Positions 36,300 to 50,275 of a stretch of DNA of 64,000 nucleotides are shown here, one piece after another. The DNA is taken from positions 496,001 to 560,000 of the forward strand of contig WACJ01000406.1 in assembly GCA_008973525.1 (NCBI GenBank), in the 5' to 3' direction. A program made the translations under genes and the position numbers. How positions within the stretch are numbered: position 1 is the first letter of the stretch; every line of letters starts with the position of its first letter. Origin of the DNA: Stenopsyche tienmushanensis. Taxonomy: Eukaryota > Arthropoda > Insecta > Trichoptera > Stenopsychidae. The notes under the pieces were generated by a model that did no database searches, had not been told where the DNA came from, and worked only from the letters and a program-made list of their open reading frames with translations.

Positions 36300-39200
36300 A
36301 ATGTTGTAGTTTTTAAAACACTTTTTCATATGGTGTACCAAATACATATCATCGGAGCGTGCGGGTGTTTTTAGTACAGTATATGGGAATTTCTGACGAC
36401 AAATGGAAAAAAGCAATGCATAAGATCAACTTTTCCTAATTTTTTTAAAATATAATATCAGCGATGGATTTGCACAATTATATCCACCGCATTATTCGCG
36501 ACATGAATCATAAATTATTCGATGAAAACTTACTTTTTTACATGTTGTAGTCTGGATGTTGAATGTAATTAATTTGCTATGTTGTGTAGTTTTATTTGTG
36601 CGGCGATAGAGTTTAACTCTGGATGCATAAATATCGACAGGTCTGTTAACTCTTCGGCGGACGTTGCCCGCGTCTGAATGTCAATTGTCGACGAGGTCAT
36701 CGTTTTCTGCTAAATATCGTGGAATATATATTTTAATCCTTCACGATGACAGTTTGGTGTAAATCTACACTGCTATTGTTCTATTCGAACCTGAAATTAT
36801 GGCTTTTATTTTTGATAGTTTTTTTAGCTTTGGGAGTTTTATAAGATTTTAGATGGTTTTGTTGTCGATTCTGAAGGATTTATTGTTTGAGCTTTCTAAG
36901 GCTATAGACATAATAAATCGATATTGAAATAGTACATATTTGGCCGTTTTCAGGAATTTTCAGGATGCCATAGAAATGTTCGAGCAGAATTCCTGTACAT
37001 TTCATCCATACCCACCTTTCCGTATTGTAGTAAGCATGGATATGTGCGATTGTTGGATTCGTTTTCCTTTTTCTTATGCGTAAAATCTAATTTTCTGTTT
37101 AAAATTTACTTCATGTGTTGACAATGGCAGTCGTTTCGGCCTTGGTTTAATGGTGTCTGAGTCACGTAATATTGCATTGAAAACGCTCAACACTGTGCCG
37201 ACAAATACAAAATTATAACCCGCGGTATCTGGGATTTTTTTCCTTAATCATTTCCTCTCCGTCCATTGTTTTTTTTAAGATCGTACATTGATACGTCGCT
37301 ATTCGAAACACAAGTACACTTTTTTGAAACGTCGTTCGCCTTGTTCTAAAATTGTTACTAATTACGAACGAGATCTTCCGTTCTTCGCAATGATTTGAAA
37401 ATAAAAATCATTCCCGTTTTGAATCGGTTTTATCCAGTAAGCGAAGAGCAAAAACAGGTTATATGGGAATTTAATGAAGCCATTACCGATGTGGGATATT
37501 ATAGACCGTATGATTTTCATTTGCAATGCTCACATCATTAAATACAAAGACCCAGAGGTCATCAAGTTCGCAGGGACGGAAGTCATGCTTTAAGAAGTTA
37601 AGCTGGAAAAAGGTGATCTTTGATGTTCGGCGAAGGCGATAAAAATATGGACAACAAGAAAGACGCGACCCTTTGCAGATCTGTCGTCTTTATTTGTCTT
37701 ATGCTAATATTACGGGGTAGCAAGTGGGTGAGGGATATAAATCTTTATCTCGTGTTCCTTAGCATTTCAAAGTTTCGCTTAAATAATGCTTTCCTCTCTG
37801 CCCCATGTATTCTTTATTTACTATTTTTACTTTGGATAATTCGCGTAGTTGCTCTGAATATATTATAACTAACTGAATATGAAATGTTTCCATTTTTATT
37901 ATCTTATACTCGTATACGTCTATTTGAGAGTTAAAAGAAATGGCTCTGGGTTTATAGAGAATTGCGATGAAATTGTATTTGTTATATATTTTTCATTTCG
38001 TTCATTCCCAACTTTAAATCTATTCTGATTGAATCGAGCTTTATTTTGATAACCTGAAGATACTTTCGCACTTCATTGGGTTTTATGCAATCCTTACTAG
38101 TTCTTCTCACGACAAGTCGATATTCTCTCGATTACTTTTTCGCTACGTTCTTCGTAATATGCTTATTAATTTTCTTCCCTCCGGATGTGTATTGAAATAC
38201 ATTATTGCGATGATTATAATCCTATTTTCTATTATTCTATTTTTATGGTTATATACAGCAATCCAATAATAACCAGCAATAAGTTATTTGCTGAAAGATT
38301 GCATAAACACATTGGCACCAATAAAAATGCTATTAAAATGGTATAGCTATAACAAAATCGCTTAAAAATTATGTTCATATAAAATGTCTTAATTGCTTTT
38401 TGCACAATGTTCGTGCGCAATTTTTGGATTTTGTTGTTGAACGCAATTTATGAATTCGGTCGCTGATGTCATTGTGTAATTTATGGGACAATATGAACGT
38501 TTTCTATATTAGCACAAAACCTCAACTAGTGTCGTAAATTATTGTCAGATAATTATTTTTCTAAGAATCGCCAGGTTCATGTCAATTCTGTGAGCATTGC
38601 CATAATGTTTTCTCACTTTGTGTATATCACATACGTCTTAATTGTTCCATAGGCACGAGTGCATAATGAGACAGAACTGTCGTCGCATGTTTTTCGTGTA
38701 TAAATATTCGTTTCTCACGTATCTTATATAAGCCTTAAAATAAATGGTGAGATTTCGTAATGTCCGCGGAAGCACGTCCCCATCATTATCATCATCATTG
38801 ATTCGTTCGACGATAGTGCTTCCACGTTAAATAATTATCTATGAAAATTATAGAATGAATGACGTACTCTGTCGTCGTTGCTCAACCTGTGTTACGGTTT
38901 GGTTGGTTTGTCGGTTGGCGGTTTCTCTTGAAATTGCGTATAACGAAGACACCGAGGCCCGAAACTCTTCTTCGGTGGGGGAGGATATGTGATTAAAGTA
39001 ATTAAAACTGCTCATTCTGCATCACTGATTTAACATTTATTTAATTGAAAACGTTCGAAGCCCTTATGATGTTTTCATGTCGATATATGTGTTGAACTGC
39101 TTGGTATCGGTTACAATATGTAAATTCGTTTATTCGAGTCGATTTATGACATTTAGATTTATTTTCTCCTCGCTTACATGTGTCGACTGTCTGATGTTGT

Positions 39201-42200
39201 TTGCATGATATATTCTGATGCTGTTTTTAGAATCGTAGCTCTAAAACAGGGCTTTGTTGCATGACAATTTTTCGTTTATAAATAGCATTTTCTGATGATG
39301 AAAATGTGATATTTCTGAACATTTTTTTTAAAGGTCATGTTGTTGAAAATTTCGATTGTAAATATGCGAGGGTGTGCACGCTATACAAAGCCCGTCGTCT
39401 ATGAGTTAATTAATGGACATCCTGTCTGTGTGTTCGTTTTGCTTGAACAATTTATGCATTGAATTAATTTACTTTTCATTGATAACGAGCAATATCGATG
39501 TTTACTTTTTTTAAAATTGATGCCAAACAATGTGCGGAATGTGATTTCCATTCACATTGCCACAATGGAAATCTCATTCTAAGTACTTATATTATTACAG
39601 TACTTTCTGTTTATTCACAATATTGGAAAACCCAACCATCATGGATTCAAATTTACACAGTTTAACTATTTTTTTTAAAACATAAAAACCCTTGATAATT
39701 TTGGTTCATCGATATGAAATTCAATCCTAACCATTCAGAGTATTATACATGTTGGTTTACTTGCAGGTTTGATGCTCTGTTTATCTATCATGCAATTAAG
39801 TGATTATAGTCACGAAGCCAAGCAAGTGGTCTCAGCTGTTGCATAATGCAATATTTTTCACTTCTAAGAAATAAAAAAAAACAAAATCTTCCCATGATTC
39901 CATCGACAATTTCAACGCGATGCCACTCCATAACAGATGGTTTCATTTGAAAAACAAAAACGTTTGAAATGGTAGTTTTCAACATAAATATAGCATTGAG
40001 CGGTGGTTGGGTTCTAAATATGTCGTGAGTTTTACCCGGTACACAGGGGAAAAGTGCATGAGTCATCTTGAAAGACTACCACCATATATTACGTAGCCAT
40101 GGTGAGAATCGCATAAGCGAGATTCATCGGAAAAACCGATGCCACTGCATTTGTACAAACAACACTTACATACGTGAATAAGTCGCGTAAAAATAATTTT
40201 ATGAGTAATTCAATGCGAAATTTAAGAGGGTCGTCAAGGGAAAATAACACGTATTTTAAATTAAAAAGCGTGTTTATAGCATGTTGTTTATTGTTATAAA
40301 ATATTATGAAAAACATATTTGTACATCCTTTGTTCTTCATTTGCATGCATATTGATCTTTAACATAGGATGCGATGTATGTAACACCTGTAACTTATATC
40401 TAAGGATGTATCTATCTATTTTTGTGTATCGAACTATTAAAAAAACACTCATAGAGACAAATTTACTATTTTTAAACCGACATGATTGAAGTTCTACGTT
40501 AAAATTAACTTATGCATGATATATTTTAAAATACCACAGCTATACCTCAGTACATACAGTTTCTTCGTTTTTTTTATTCCTATCGCTTCTCTCACAATTC
40601 TGATGTCGAAGCTTTCAACGGTTGCTATGGTTTTTGTACCAACATAATAGATGTGATGATTGTTCTTCATAACGTGTTCGGTTATTGCCGATTTGTAATC
40701 CAATTGCAAGACTGCGTTCTAATGTTCTGTCATCTTGTGGGCGATCTATCTACAGGTTTTTTCAATGTACGACATGATGCAGACTGTGCATTCGATCTCT
40801 TAAGTTCTCATATTTCTGTTTTTCACTTTCTGGTCTTTTTGTTGGGTAGAAGACTTCCTATATTTTTCCCGTCCCAAAGATTATGTTTATGCCGTGCTAT
40901 TAAAGTGCTTTTAAAAACAAAATATTTTTCCATCTAGTAATAAATGATTTGGGCGTGAGCAGCCAATATACAGCTATCCATGTGAGAAGCATGCACGCAT
41001 ACCCTGTGTGTTCTTGTGCTTTGTTGGTGCTCGTATTGGAAACTGCACACATTTCAATTCAAATAGCATATCAATAAGAATAATTGCGACACAACATCGC
41101 TACATGTCGTGGTGAATTTATAATTCAACCCGCTTATTGTTTATTGCTATGATCGAATACGTTTTTTTTAGCGTATATATACAATTACATATTGGATGTG
41201 TTTAGCAGCATTTGTTTAAATCGAAACCTATGCAGTGCTTTGAATCATGGAACCCATTTAACTTCTCGCGTTGCCTTGAGGCTTCCCAGTTAGAAATCCT
41301 AATCTATATTAGCGACATTATGCTCTTTATGAAACTAGGTGACGCGACGCGTATTCATAAATTTGTTGAGCAATGGCGATATAAAGAAAATTTGCTACTG
41401 CATCTCGTTGGTTGTGTTCGTGTGGTTGTGTGTTGTTTTTGATTTTTTTTTCGCGTCCTCTCGACATGTACACAAAAAATAATTCCTCATGAATATCCTC
41501 GGCCGCGTTTCTATTGTTTCGTTTTAAAAATGTGCCGCCTTTATATTTTGCTCGCATCCTTGATGAATTCTAATCTCGATCCTTTTGCCTCCTAATTAAG
41601 TCGGATATAATAATATCCAGTCGGACAGTTACTTTATTTCGCGAAACAATTATCTTCCCCAACAACTGGCGGTGCCCGGGTGCAAAATTGTGAGTGGGAC
41701 GTTTTTATACACCCCGTGTCTCGTTTCAGACATTGTAAATAAATTGTGGTCGGATGAACATTATCCTTATTTATATAACCTCGCGTAACCCTTTCGCAAA
41801 ATCCAGGAACGAGCCAGCTGCTCACCCGAATGTTTAGCGCTTTGATCCCATTTTGTAAATTAACCAGTGTATGATTTTGTGCTTTCATCTAAACAAGCTT
41901 CTTAACGCCTCGCGTTTACTTTCAGCGACGGCGCTCTCGTTGTTGTCTTTTTTCCGCGAGAGCTCTTACAGCATCTCGAATTTAGTGTTGTGCTGCCGAA
42001 TGCGTCATCATTTAAGCATCATCCCGGTGCCGCCGGCATAATTGCTTTTTCAAATGAATTATTCTATCAACTTCTTATTCGCCGTCATCGCTGTGGGACT
42101 TTCTACTCGTCTTGGCAGCGAATAGATAGATCCGGCGAGATGCAACATGCCGGTCATGCACTCTAGCGAATTTTATTGATCTTCTTTTTTATGGCCGGTA

Positions 42201-42900
42201 TCGTTCACTGCCGTTTTTTATACTGTTTTTACTACCCCCTCGTTCTTTTTCCGTTGTGGGGTTCGGGTGTCGCAAGTCTCCAAATATGTTGCGATTTTTA
42301 TTAGCATTTTTTGTTTGTATATTTTCTCCTGTGAAAATGCGATAATCGTATTTCTTATTTAAATTTTGTTATTAAGAGGTTCAATTGAACAATTTTATTA
42401 TTCAACGCGGAGGGGTCGGAGACCGTGGACCTTATCCGCCCCCTCCGGGGAGAGATCCTCGTGATGCTCTCGCCGAAAGGTTTTTGCAAACAATTTGCAT
42501 ATTAAGCAAGCGATATAATTTTTTAAGGGTTAGGAAGCCTCAATTTTTGCATTGGCATTTTCGTATAAAATGTAAAAAAGCACCAGCTTAATTTACTAAA
42601 ACAAACCAATTTGGTTGTATTGCTTTCTTTCTATCGGCGATTATGTCGATATACGTATTGTGCACTTTTTTTTATTTATCAAAGGGTACATGGATAATGA
42701 AATAATTTTTTTGACGATGCCAATTTTATTTTGTCATCTTACTTATTGATAACTATTTCAGCTCATCATTATTTATTACTATTTAATAACGCGATAGAAA
42801 GATAAAGTATTCTAACATTTATAAACAAGATTCAACCTGAAGTTGTAGAACAGCATGAATTGGATTGTCTAATCTTCATTTGATCGCAGTCTAAAATAAA
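36300..42900. other. long intronic stretch without a supported gene
   Basis: 36400-36440 repeats the small motif at 27850. 36325-36355 loosely resembles the P1 MITE end. ORFs at 37410-37640 and 40653-40937 have no family signature. The G+C-rich patches 41900-42130 and 42385-42480 could be conserved non-coding DNA, but nothing specific is recognised. Confidence 0.4.
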
Positions 42901-42914
42901 CTAAGTGCTGGAAT

Positions 42915-42990
42915 AGTGCAAGAGCTTCCAATCTGGGGTGACCGCACCCTTGAGGGGTATGAGGTGACTTTTCAGGGGTTGCGACAAAGA
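42915..42990. mobile_element. hAT-type MITE terminus remnant
   Basis: GCTTCCAATCTGGGGTGACC, CTTGAGGGGTATGAGG and TTTTCAGGGGTTGCGAC resemble the CTGGGGTC...CTTGAGGGGT...CAGGGGT ends of non-autonomous hAT elements. There is no partner end. Confidence 0.4.
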
Positions 42991-42999
42991 GAATCTATA

Positions 43000-44715
43000 T
43001 ATTGCATGTTTATAAAAACCATCAATGCATTTATAAGCACTATTGCAATCTACCGGTGGGCTCAAAATCTTATTTTTTTGAAAAACCGACAATAAAATAT
43101 TATCACAATATATCTTAATTATTTTAGTTTTCTATTGCAGTTTTTGGACGAGTTTTACATAATCATGAATTTCATCGTTGTCATTGATCTTCTGTTAGTG
43201 TGCTTACTTTTTTTAATTCCAGGAAATCAGAGTAAACCTGGACCAATGCGATCGATCGATCGGAAATATGAATATTTTTGATCTTCCAAGTCGATTGATC
43301 GAGTCGAAATGTTTGATTCATTGATTTGTGACATTCATTTATAAAACCACAAATTCTTAAAGATTATAAAAAGGACAAAATTTGATACAGAATACCGACC
43401 GAAATAAATGTCATTTCACAGATATTTTCATCCAATTGTTTCGTCCCTCGTTCACTTTAAAACTCGTAAACTCAGATCTTCGTTGTGCACTTTCTATTTT
43501 TCCTTTTTCAATTTAAGTCCCATTTCGTTTGGGAATCGTTCATGTCGACACTTTTTCCAATTTTTAAATTGTAGAATCGTTTCATAAAAATATAATTTGC
43601 TCTTATTATAAATAGACGCTGTGTGTATTATTTTAAAGTGTACGTCACGATAGAGCTATATGTCGTGAACACGATCCAGACGTCTCAAAGTTTATGGCAA
43701 TTAGTTTCGAAAATGCACATCAATATAATGTCCCTCGTGTAGTTTTTTGCATGCAAATATTTCTGCAATCTTTTAAATTTATCTGCCGTAGAAGTTATTT
43801 ATTTGTTCTATCTGGCATTGGAGTGGTTCAACACAGCTTTGAGCGCTGTTCAAATAGTGTAAAATTTTCCTTATCTTGAATCATTCGTTTCGAGAAATCT
43901 ACGTACTGAGTAATAAAGTGTTTATGGACATAAAAGTTAAATGTATGTTTTTTTTTACATTTCGGGATATTTTTGCCTTTTATTGCCGGTCAGTATAAAT
44001 TATCAAGCACGCTATGATAATAACTATGGTTCGGATTGTTTGAATGGAATTATATTTTTGATTGCTCTGATAACGCGTGTACTCGATGTAATCGAAATGA
44101 CGATCTGTTAGTAAATAAATTATTGTTTACCAACAGATTATCACCTGTTCGATGTGTATCGTGCTTAAAATATGAACGTTGAATATTGTATGTGGAGTAG
44201 CTGACAGCGAAACGAGTGCGTTTTCCATTTTGATTGCTCAATATTAAAAAAAAAAATGATGGCATCTATTTATGAAGTCCCACTTGTGTGTGCGCTTATC
44301 TTTTCATTGAAAAATCAGAACTTTCTCCAGCCTTACAGTTAAAATACTTTTACTATTTTATTGTCGTATGATGATCTTCTTGACGCTTTTGATTAATATC
44401 AAATTGTGCTTACGCAGCGTGAGATTTGGTTTCGGTCAGGTACGAGGCTAATGCTCGACACTTTTTCTTCTCCATCACAGTTAACTTCCACTTCCTGTGA
44501 GAAGTTTCTATATTGACCAATGCTTTCGGCCGTGAATAATGGCCTCCTAACGAAGGTCAAGATCGAAAGCGACTGTAATCGAATGACTCAGAGTTCTTGA
44601 GATTTTGGAAAATTTCGACAAGAAGATCGACGATTGACTCAATGCCGAAAAGAATCGCATAGCTTGTTAAAAATTAAATCAAATCGTCAATTTTAGTATT
44701 CATTTGTGATAAATA
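43000..44715. other. intronic sequence, nothing recognised
   Basis: AT-rich, short ORFs only. Confidence 0.4.
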
Positions 44716-44721
44716 CAGTGT

Positions 44722-44781
44722 ATTCGTACAATATCATAAAAACACATAGTGTATTATGTGTTTTTATGATATTGTATGAAT
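44722..44781. repeat. near-perfect 27-bp inverted repeat, 6-nt loop
   Basis: Left arm 44722-44748 and right arm 44755-44781 are reverse complements except at one position, which forms a G-U pair in plus-strand RNA. The loop is GTGTAT. The arms carry ATATCATAAAAACACATA and its complement. The transcript would fold into a stable hairpin. It could be a tiny fold-back element, a replication-generated palindrome or, less likely, a small-RNA precursor. Such a young-looking symmetry is unusual among the decayed repeats around it. Confidence 0.9.
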
Positions 44782-44784
44782 CAT

Positions 44785-47240
44785 TTGGCTCAAAAATTGG
44801 AGGTCGACTTTTATACGTTTTTCCCCCTTTTTTAGGTGCATTTAAGCGTATCGTATAATTGCACCCTATTCTGAGGTCGCCTTTGCACAAAAGGGTTGTA
44901 TTGGTCCCCTTTTATTTCATAATTACCCTTCATAAAATCATCTGTGGTCAATGTGAATCAGTTCAAGAAATATTATTTTTCGTTAATATAATTTCAATTA
45001 CCCAAGCGAGATGATTATAAAATCAATTTTCGATAAGTTCACTGATTGTTCATATGGTAAATGAACCTCTAAAGTCAAAATCCCTCAATAGCGAGTGGAT
45101 GTCGTGACATGTTGAGTATTAACGAAATTGTTATCCTGCAGTGGATCGTGTGGTGTTTTTATACTGATCAAATCAAAGATTAAAATAGTAAAAGTGTATT
45201 TAGTATTTATTTCGTGTTTTTATCTGTCAAATATCAGAAATTATATCGTTCATTTTATCTCATTTACGTAACATGCGTATGTTCCAATAATCATTTTTAT
45301 TTGAATGATTTCAATTCAACACTTTTTTCAAAAAAAATTAAGATTTGAGAGAAATCACAGTTTCAATGAGTTTGGGAGATGGGGAGTAATAATATTTCTG
45401 ATTGATCATCTCGATCCAGGTTTCCCCCATTTCCTGTATCTAAAAAAGTGATTTATAAAGACGCGAAGGACAGGGCCCTCTTTGAGTGATTGATTTGCAA
45501 CAATAATTGCAGGGCCGTAACAGCTGCCGCGGGCGCAACTGGGCTTGGGGCGCAAAACACAGAATACCGACCGAGTTGCACATGGTTTTTATTCTACTTT
45601 AAATGAATCAACACTGATTGACTTTATCCAGCCCACAATAAAACGAAGACAATAGTATTTTTGACCGATTGTAAAATTTAAACATCCCACCCGATCAGTC
45701 TTCTTCGGACAACTTTGTTTTTTAATGAGAGCTCGTAATCGTTCTGTAGAACATGTTCTGTCATGTCAGCGGTCCGAAAAGCGGACCGATTGGATATACA
45801 GACCTTGTGGTCACTCCATCCTCTTTTGGGGCCTTTTGTGACATTTTCAGGAATAAATGCGTATCTGGGATCTTTCATGGTCTGTACGATCACGGAAACC
45901 TTTTAGTTTTAAGTTATAAATTCTGGCTAGTTTCTATCCCACGCACAGAGTGCAAGTGGCCACTCTAATTTGAGAATGAGCGTGTCCTTACAGACATGGA
46001 TATTAAATTCAGGTTTTGCATGGAATAACAGGACCAATAAATATCTCGGGTCAGTGGAGGGTCCTCATGTTCCTTTGTCTCAGATATGAAGTAATGAACC
46101 CATGTTTCATCCTGAATTTATTATTATTGCTGTATAACATCGCCAAACACTCGATTGAAATATCATTATGATGCTATTTTTGTTCCATTGTGAGCAAATG
46201 CGGCACCCATCTTGCGCACAGCTTTCTCATATCCAAATTTTTAGTCAATATGTGATGTACAGCATTTTTTTAAAGGTCGAATAATTGAAATATAAAACAA
46301 TAATTATTGTTCTATTGCTGCTGCTGTGACTACTGATTTTTTTCCAATTTTTATCTAAGTATAAAAAATTAAAAGCATTGCGTATTGCATTTTTATTAAA
46401 GCTGTTCAAACATATGTGCTGAATAACCCTGTTGATACAATGTTGGCGACATTATTCAAACGCAATTATTCAATCAACAGAGAATTCAGTCAACATTCAG
46501 TTTGCTTAGTGAAAGAAATGGTGCTAATTGCATTCGAAATAACAATTCTGGAAAGACCAGTTGCCAACCTTAAGTTATTCTCTCTATTATCTACCTATTC
46601 AAATAAATTCATCGTTAATATGTATTTATCGTATATGTTAACGATATTTCATAATCACTCCCCCCCCCCTGAAATTCTTTATATCATTTGCTTGTTGATA
46701 AGTATGGATATTATTAAATATATTTTTATGGCATTTAATAAAAATTGATTACACTGCGATTCTCTAGCAACAAAACATTTTATTGTATTTTGTGGTTTTT
46801 ATGAGTCGTACACTTTGCAATGACCGTTATTTTTACGTTTATCAATTGAATATTGAAAATGTTTATAGATAAAATCACTTTTAATATTCAAGCAACGTAG
46901 TCAAATTGACTACCAATTGACACTTGTTATATCACATCATAAATCAATAATATTTTTTATTACTTTTCAAATAGAATCAAAGGCCTACGAATTATCTCCT
47001 TTGTATATGCTAAAACAACTGCTAATTTCTGTAATTTACACCGTTCTCTCGATCAAAATATCGTTACCGGAGGGCAATCATTTGGCTAGCAGGTCAACAG
47101 AACTTGAAAGGCGAGCGATATTGTCACAAAAATGGCGAACGCATAGTAACGGTTAATTCAATACATTCAAACTACGGCACCTGCGAGAATCTTCTCGATA
47201 GACCAAAATCCCATTGGTTGACTCAATACGTTTTAAATTA
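44785..47240. other. intronic sequence, nothing recognised
   Basis: 45450-45560 contains GGGCCCTC, GCAGGGCCG and a GGGCGCAACTGGGC-type segment that may be a transposon end. A 10-C run lies at 46660-46669. No gene seen. Confidence 0.4.
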
Positions 47241-47244
47241 TTTA

Positions 47245-47813
47245 CAGTAGACTCTCGATTATCCGGCAGACTGCCGGAGACGACAAAGACGAATAGCTGG
47301 AAAACCCCGATTATCCAAATCATCAAACTTCTACTTGGTTTCGATTATAATATATTTACAATACAAATGTTTTTCATAATTTGAATACTCATTATTTATT
47401 AGGAAAAACGCTCGTTATTCACATGTATGGCAGGATGATCGCGTATTTGCGAGCGAATTCTAGTGATTTAGAAAGAGCACTCTCGTACGTTGAGCTCGGA
47501 GAGATCCTAACATACAGGTTGGTTTTAGTAATGATGCTCTTATCACCCCGGGTCCATTTTTACAATCTTACTTTCGTTGTGATTTTTGCATTGTATAACA
47601 AGATTTCTTAAACTCTTCCTCGGTTGTTTTGAAAACCAAGGTAAGATATAAGCATCATCCTTATCGCTTTGTATATAACACCCCAGTACTATTCGGGAAA
47701 TGTCTTATTATCTGTGTATCAAATATTTAAAAAAAAATTTTTTTTGAAAAAAATAAATATTTTTCAGGCACAGATAATCCGCAAACCTGATAATCCGCAC
47801 CGAGAGAACACTG
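47245..47813. mobile_element. Tigger/pogo internal-deletion derivative (569 bp)
   Basis: Ends CAGTAGACTCTCGATTATCC and, reverse-complemented, CAGTGTTCTCTCGGTGCGGA are flanked by TA (47243-47244, 47814-47815). The left 155 bp matches 7368-7507 and the right part (from about 47540) matches 8500-8795 of the larger copy. The roughly 1 kb transposase region is missing and replaced by a family D fragment. This makes it a non-autonomous derivative with the same termini. Confidence 0.85.
47400..47510 (+). repeat. family D fragment inside the Tigger derivative
   Basis: GGATGATCGCGTATTTGCGA, GCGAATTC.AGTGATT-AGAA and TACGTTGAGCTCGGAGAGA match 53990-54085. The junction with Tigger sequence (CATTATTTATTA.GAAAAACGC) is the same as at 53970. 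Confidence 0.8.
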
Positions 47814-47819
47814 TAGTTG

Positions 47820-49650
47820 CAATTTTGTGTCAATTTCAAGACCCTATTTTATTCTCATGCGAAGTTTTGTGTGAATGCATTTAATATCAATCGTCAAGTA
47901 GCAATTATTACTCCAGTTTCTCGCAGTTTATGTTCGTTATGAAACGCGACTTTTATGTTGTAAATTGTTAAGCATGAAATCACTGACAATGGAAGACCTA
48001 ACACCAGAAAATTGTGATGATTATTTATGAAATCTATCAAACACGCAAGAATAAGTTTTAAACAATTAATGCAATTGTTGATGGTTTTAAATTCCGCACG
48101 AGTACATTCAGGGATTTTCACAGACAATGCGAGGTCGTCTCATTGTCACACAATATAACGTATTTGACATTCGTAATAAAATATAAGACATGCTAGTATA
48201 TTAATAAATGTAAATCGACATTGTGCAACGCATTTACTGCGTAAATCGGTTGTAATGCATACATAATTGTATTTAAATTGTTTGGTATGATAGTTCCTGT
48301 AATGCTATCGTGATGCGATAAGTTGTCTTTTATTCATACAATAAAGTTGAGGAAAATAGAAAAATAATAAATAAGATCTCAAGTAATTAACGTAGAGTAG
48401 AAAAGATGTTTTATGCAGTGAAAGCATAGCCCTTTTTCTTATATGCCCTGCGGAAGCATCTCTACCTGACGAGGCTTTTCTTGTTTACTTTCGACTTTGT
48501 TAAATGCCACACTAAGGGACCTTGTTAAAAGTTAGTTATTCTCTTCAGCCTCATACTTTTAAGAGAAAAACTTTTTCCGATTACCGCGAATCCTCGTGAA
48601 AATGCTTTTATTCACGACCTTCATATTCTAGATTATCCGGCAAATATAGAACATCACCCTAAATATTCCATATTGCTCGTTAAAATCATCATTTTGAATT
48701 TGCATCGTTCCAACTGAAGCAAGCGGAATACGAGTCGAAATTTATTTGGTAAACGATTGTTTTTTTTAGCCGCCCCATTTTGTCCATGGTTAGTATTTGG
48801 AACATTCAGCTCCTTTATCGTTATCTTAAAATATGCATCTAATCTTGAGTCTTGCTTGTTCCTTTTTGTTCGAAAATTGCTCAGCAGCAGCCTTATAAAT
48901 CGCTCCTTGCTTCCTGCAAAATGCGCAATTTTCGTATTTTCTATCGCTACAATTATGTATTAAATATTATGTAGCTGATTAACGTCGTCTTCGTTAAAAC
49001 TGGTTGAATTACGTATTTATTTCCAGCCTGAGCTTTTCTTTAACGAACATGCCAAGACCTCATGGCGAAGAGCGCTGTTTATAAATTAAATTTGAGACAA
49101 TAGCGTAACTAAAAACTTTCGACCTCAATCCGACCGTAGATCAAAGACGATTGAATTTCCGCAGTAAAATAACAAACTTCAAGATCCAAACTATCTTCAG
49201 CTTTGAAACAATCAACCACATTCGAAGTTTTTTTTGCTTTGGGTAAAGTTGTTTTTTTTTTCTTTCCCTTTTGCAAATTTTCATAAGATTGAATTAAATT
49301 CTTCTTCCTGTTAATATTTTCCCAGACAAATACATGACTATAAAATTTCAAATATTTAATACAAAATATTCAAGTCTCCATTTTTCAAAGTATAACGCTG
49401 GATAACATAAACTGACATTTAATGCGACAGGGATATTAAGCACAAGTATTCTGTCTTATTATCTTGTATATACACTCGTAGTTTATACGATCACATTTTT
49501 CGTACTCAGTCTGCTTGCGTGGCATTTTTTTAACATAATCATATTTTCGCTATTTATTTGCGGATGATAAATGTCGTCCATGAGGATTAGTTGACTGAGA
49601 ATTGCAATGCATACTTTAGACAAGCCAATTCTTTGAGCTGAGAATACGCT
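47820..49650. other. intronic sequence, nothing recognised
   Basis: AT-rich, short ORFs only; no family signature. Confidence 0.4.
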
Positions 49651-49655
49651 CTTAA

Positions 49656-49868
49656 CCTTTCCTTTACTATGGTGTATTTACTACACTGAGTGGAGTCGTA
49701 GTAGAGGAATTTTTATATTGAATCTCGATATACTATCTGTATCGATATATATAATATATATTATCTCTATTTATATATATATTATCAAATATCGATATGA
49801 AATATAATAAATACGGGGTTTTAGAATGTCATATGGCGTACTAAATACGTAGCATCGTAAGGGAAAGG
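49656..49868. mobile_element. piggyBac-like fold-back MITE, family P1 (213 bp)
   Basis: Ends CCTTTCCTTTACTATGGTGT and, reverse-complemented, CCTTTCCCTTACGATGCTAC are flanked by TTAA at 49652-49655 and 49869-49872. The long imperfect inverted ends and an AT-rich palindromic core (about 49735-49800, ATCGATAT...ATATCGAT) make nearly the whole element fold back. The nested copy at 7919-8050 shares both ends but has a different core. Confidence 0.88.
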
Positions 49869-50149
49869 TTAACACAATAATGGCGGGTGATTTTTTGCGA
49901 CACTGCTTTTTTTTTAAATTCTTACTAATATATGCATAACTTTCGAAGTTTTAAACATATCTTAATATATTTTTCTTGTACTCGCCAATATTTGCCCGGC
50001 AACGCCCTAGCGAGAAAAAAAGGACTGTACTCTGCACTCCAGAAAGCTCTTTCCAGTAGAATTAAAAAGGTCGTCTAGAGTAGTTTTCAACTATCTCCCG
50101 AAGAAAACTTCTCAGTCTTTACAAACCTCCTACACTCCCTATCGATACG

Positions 50150-50275
50150 GTTGTGAATGTATGATACAGACGAGATGGATGTAACCCCTTCCTGTGAATG
50201 GATATTGAAGAGGCCCATAGTTCTGCAGTGGACTGTTTGTGCCTGCACACTATGATGATGATGTTCTTGAAAATA
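50150..50275 (+). mobile_element. LINE 3'-terminal remnant
   Basis: ACGAGATGGATGTAACC, GAGGCCCATAGTTCTGCAGT and GGACTGTTTGTGCCTGCACA run into an ATGATGATGATG tail. This matches 63095-63215 and follows the pattern of insect LINE 3' ends (GAGGCC...CAGCAGTGGAC...GATGATGATG). Only the last roughly 100 bp is present, as in 5'-truncated copies. Confidence 0.6.

Noticed and set aside
37410..37640. Possible processed pseudogene (frames such as NAHIIKYKDPEVIKFAGTEV)
   Set aside because: No recognised family and stops in every extended frame; coding texture is too weak.
45750..45800. Small inverted repeat CGGTCC...GGACCG
   Set aside because: A six-base stem is expected by chance in 64 kb.
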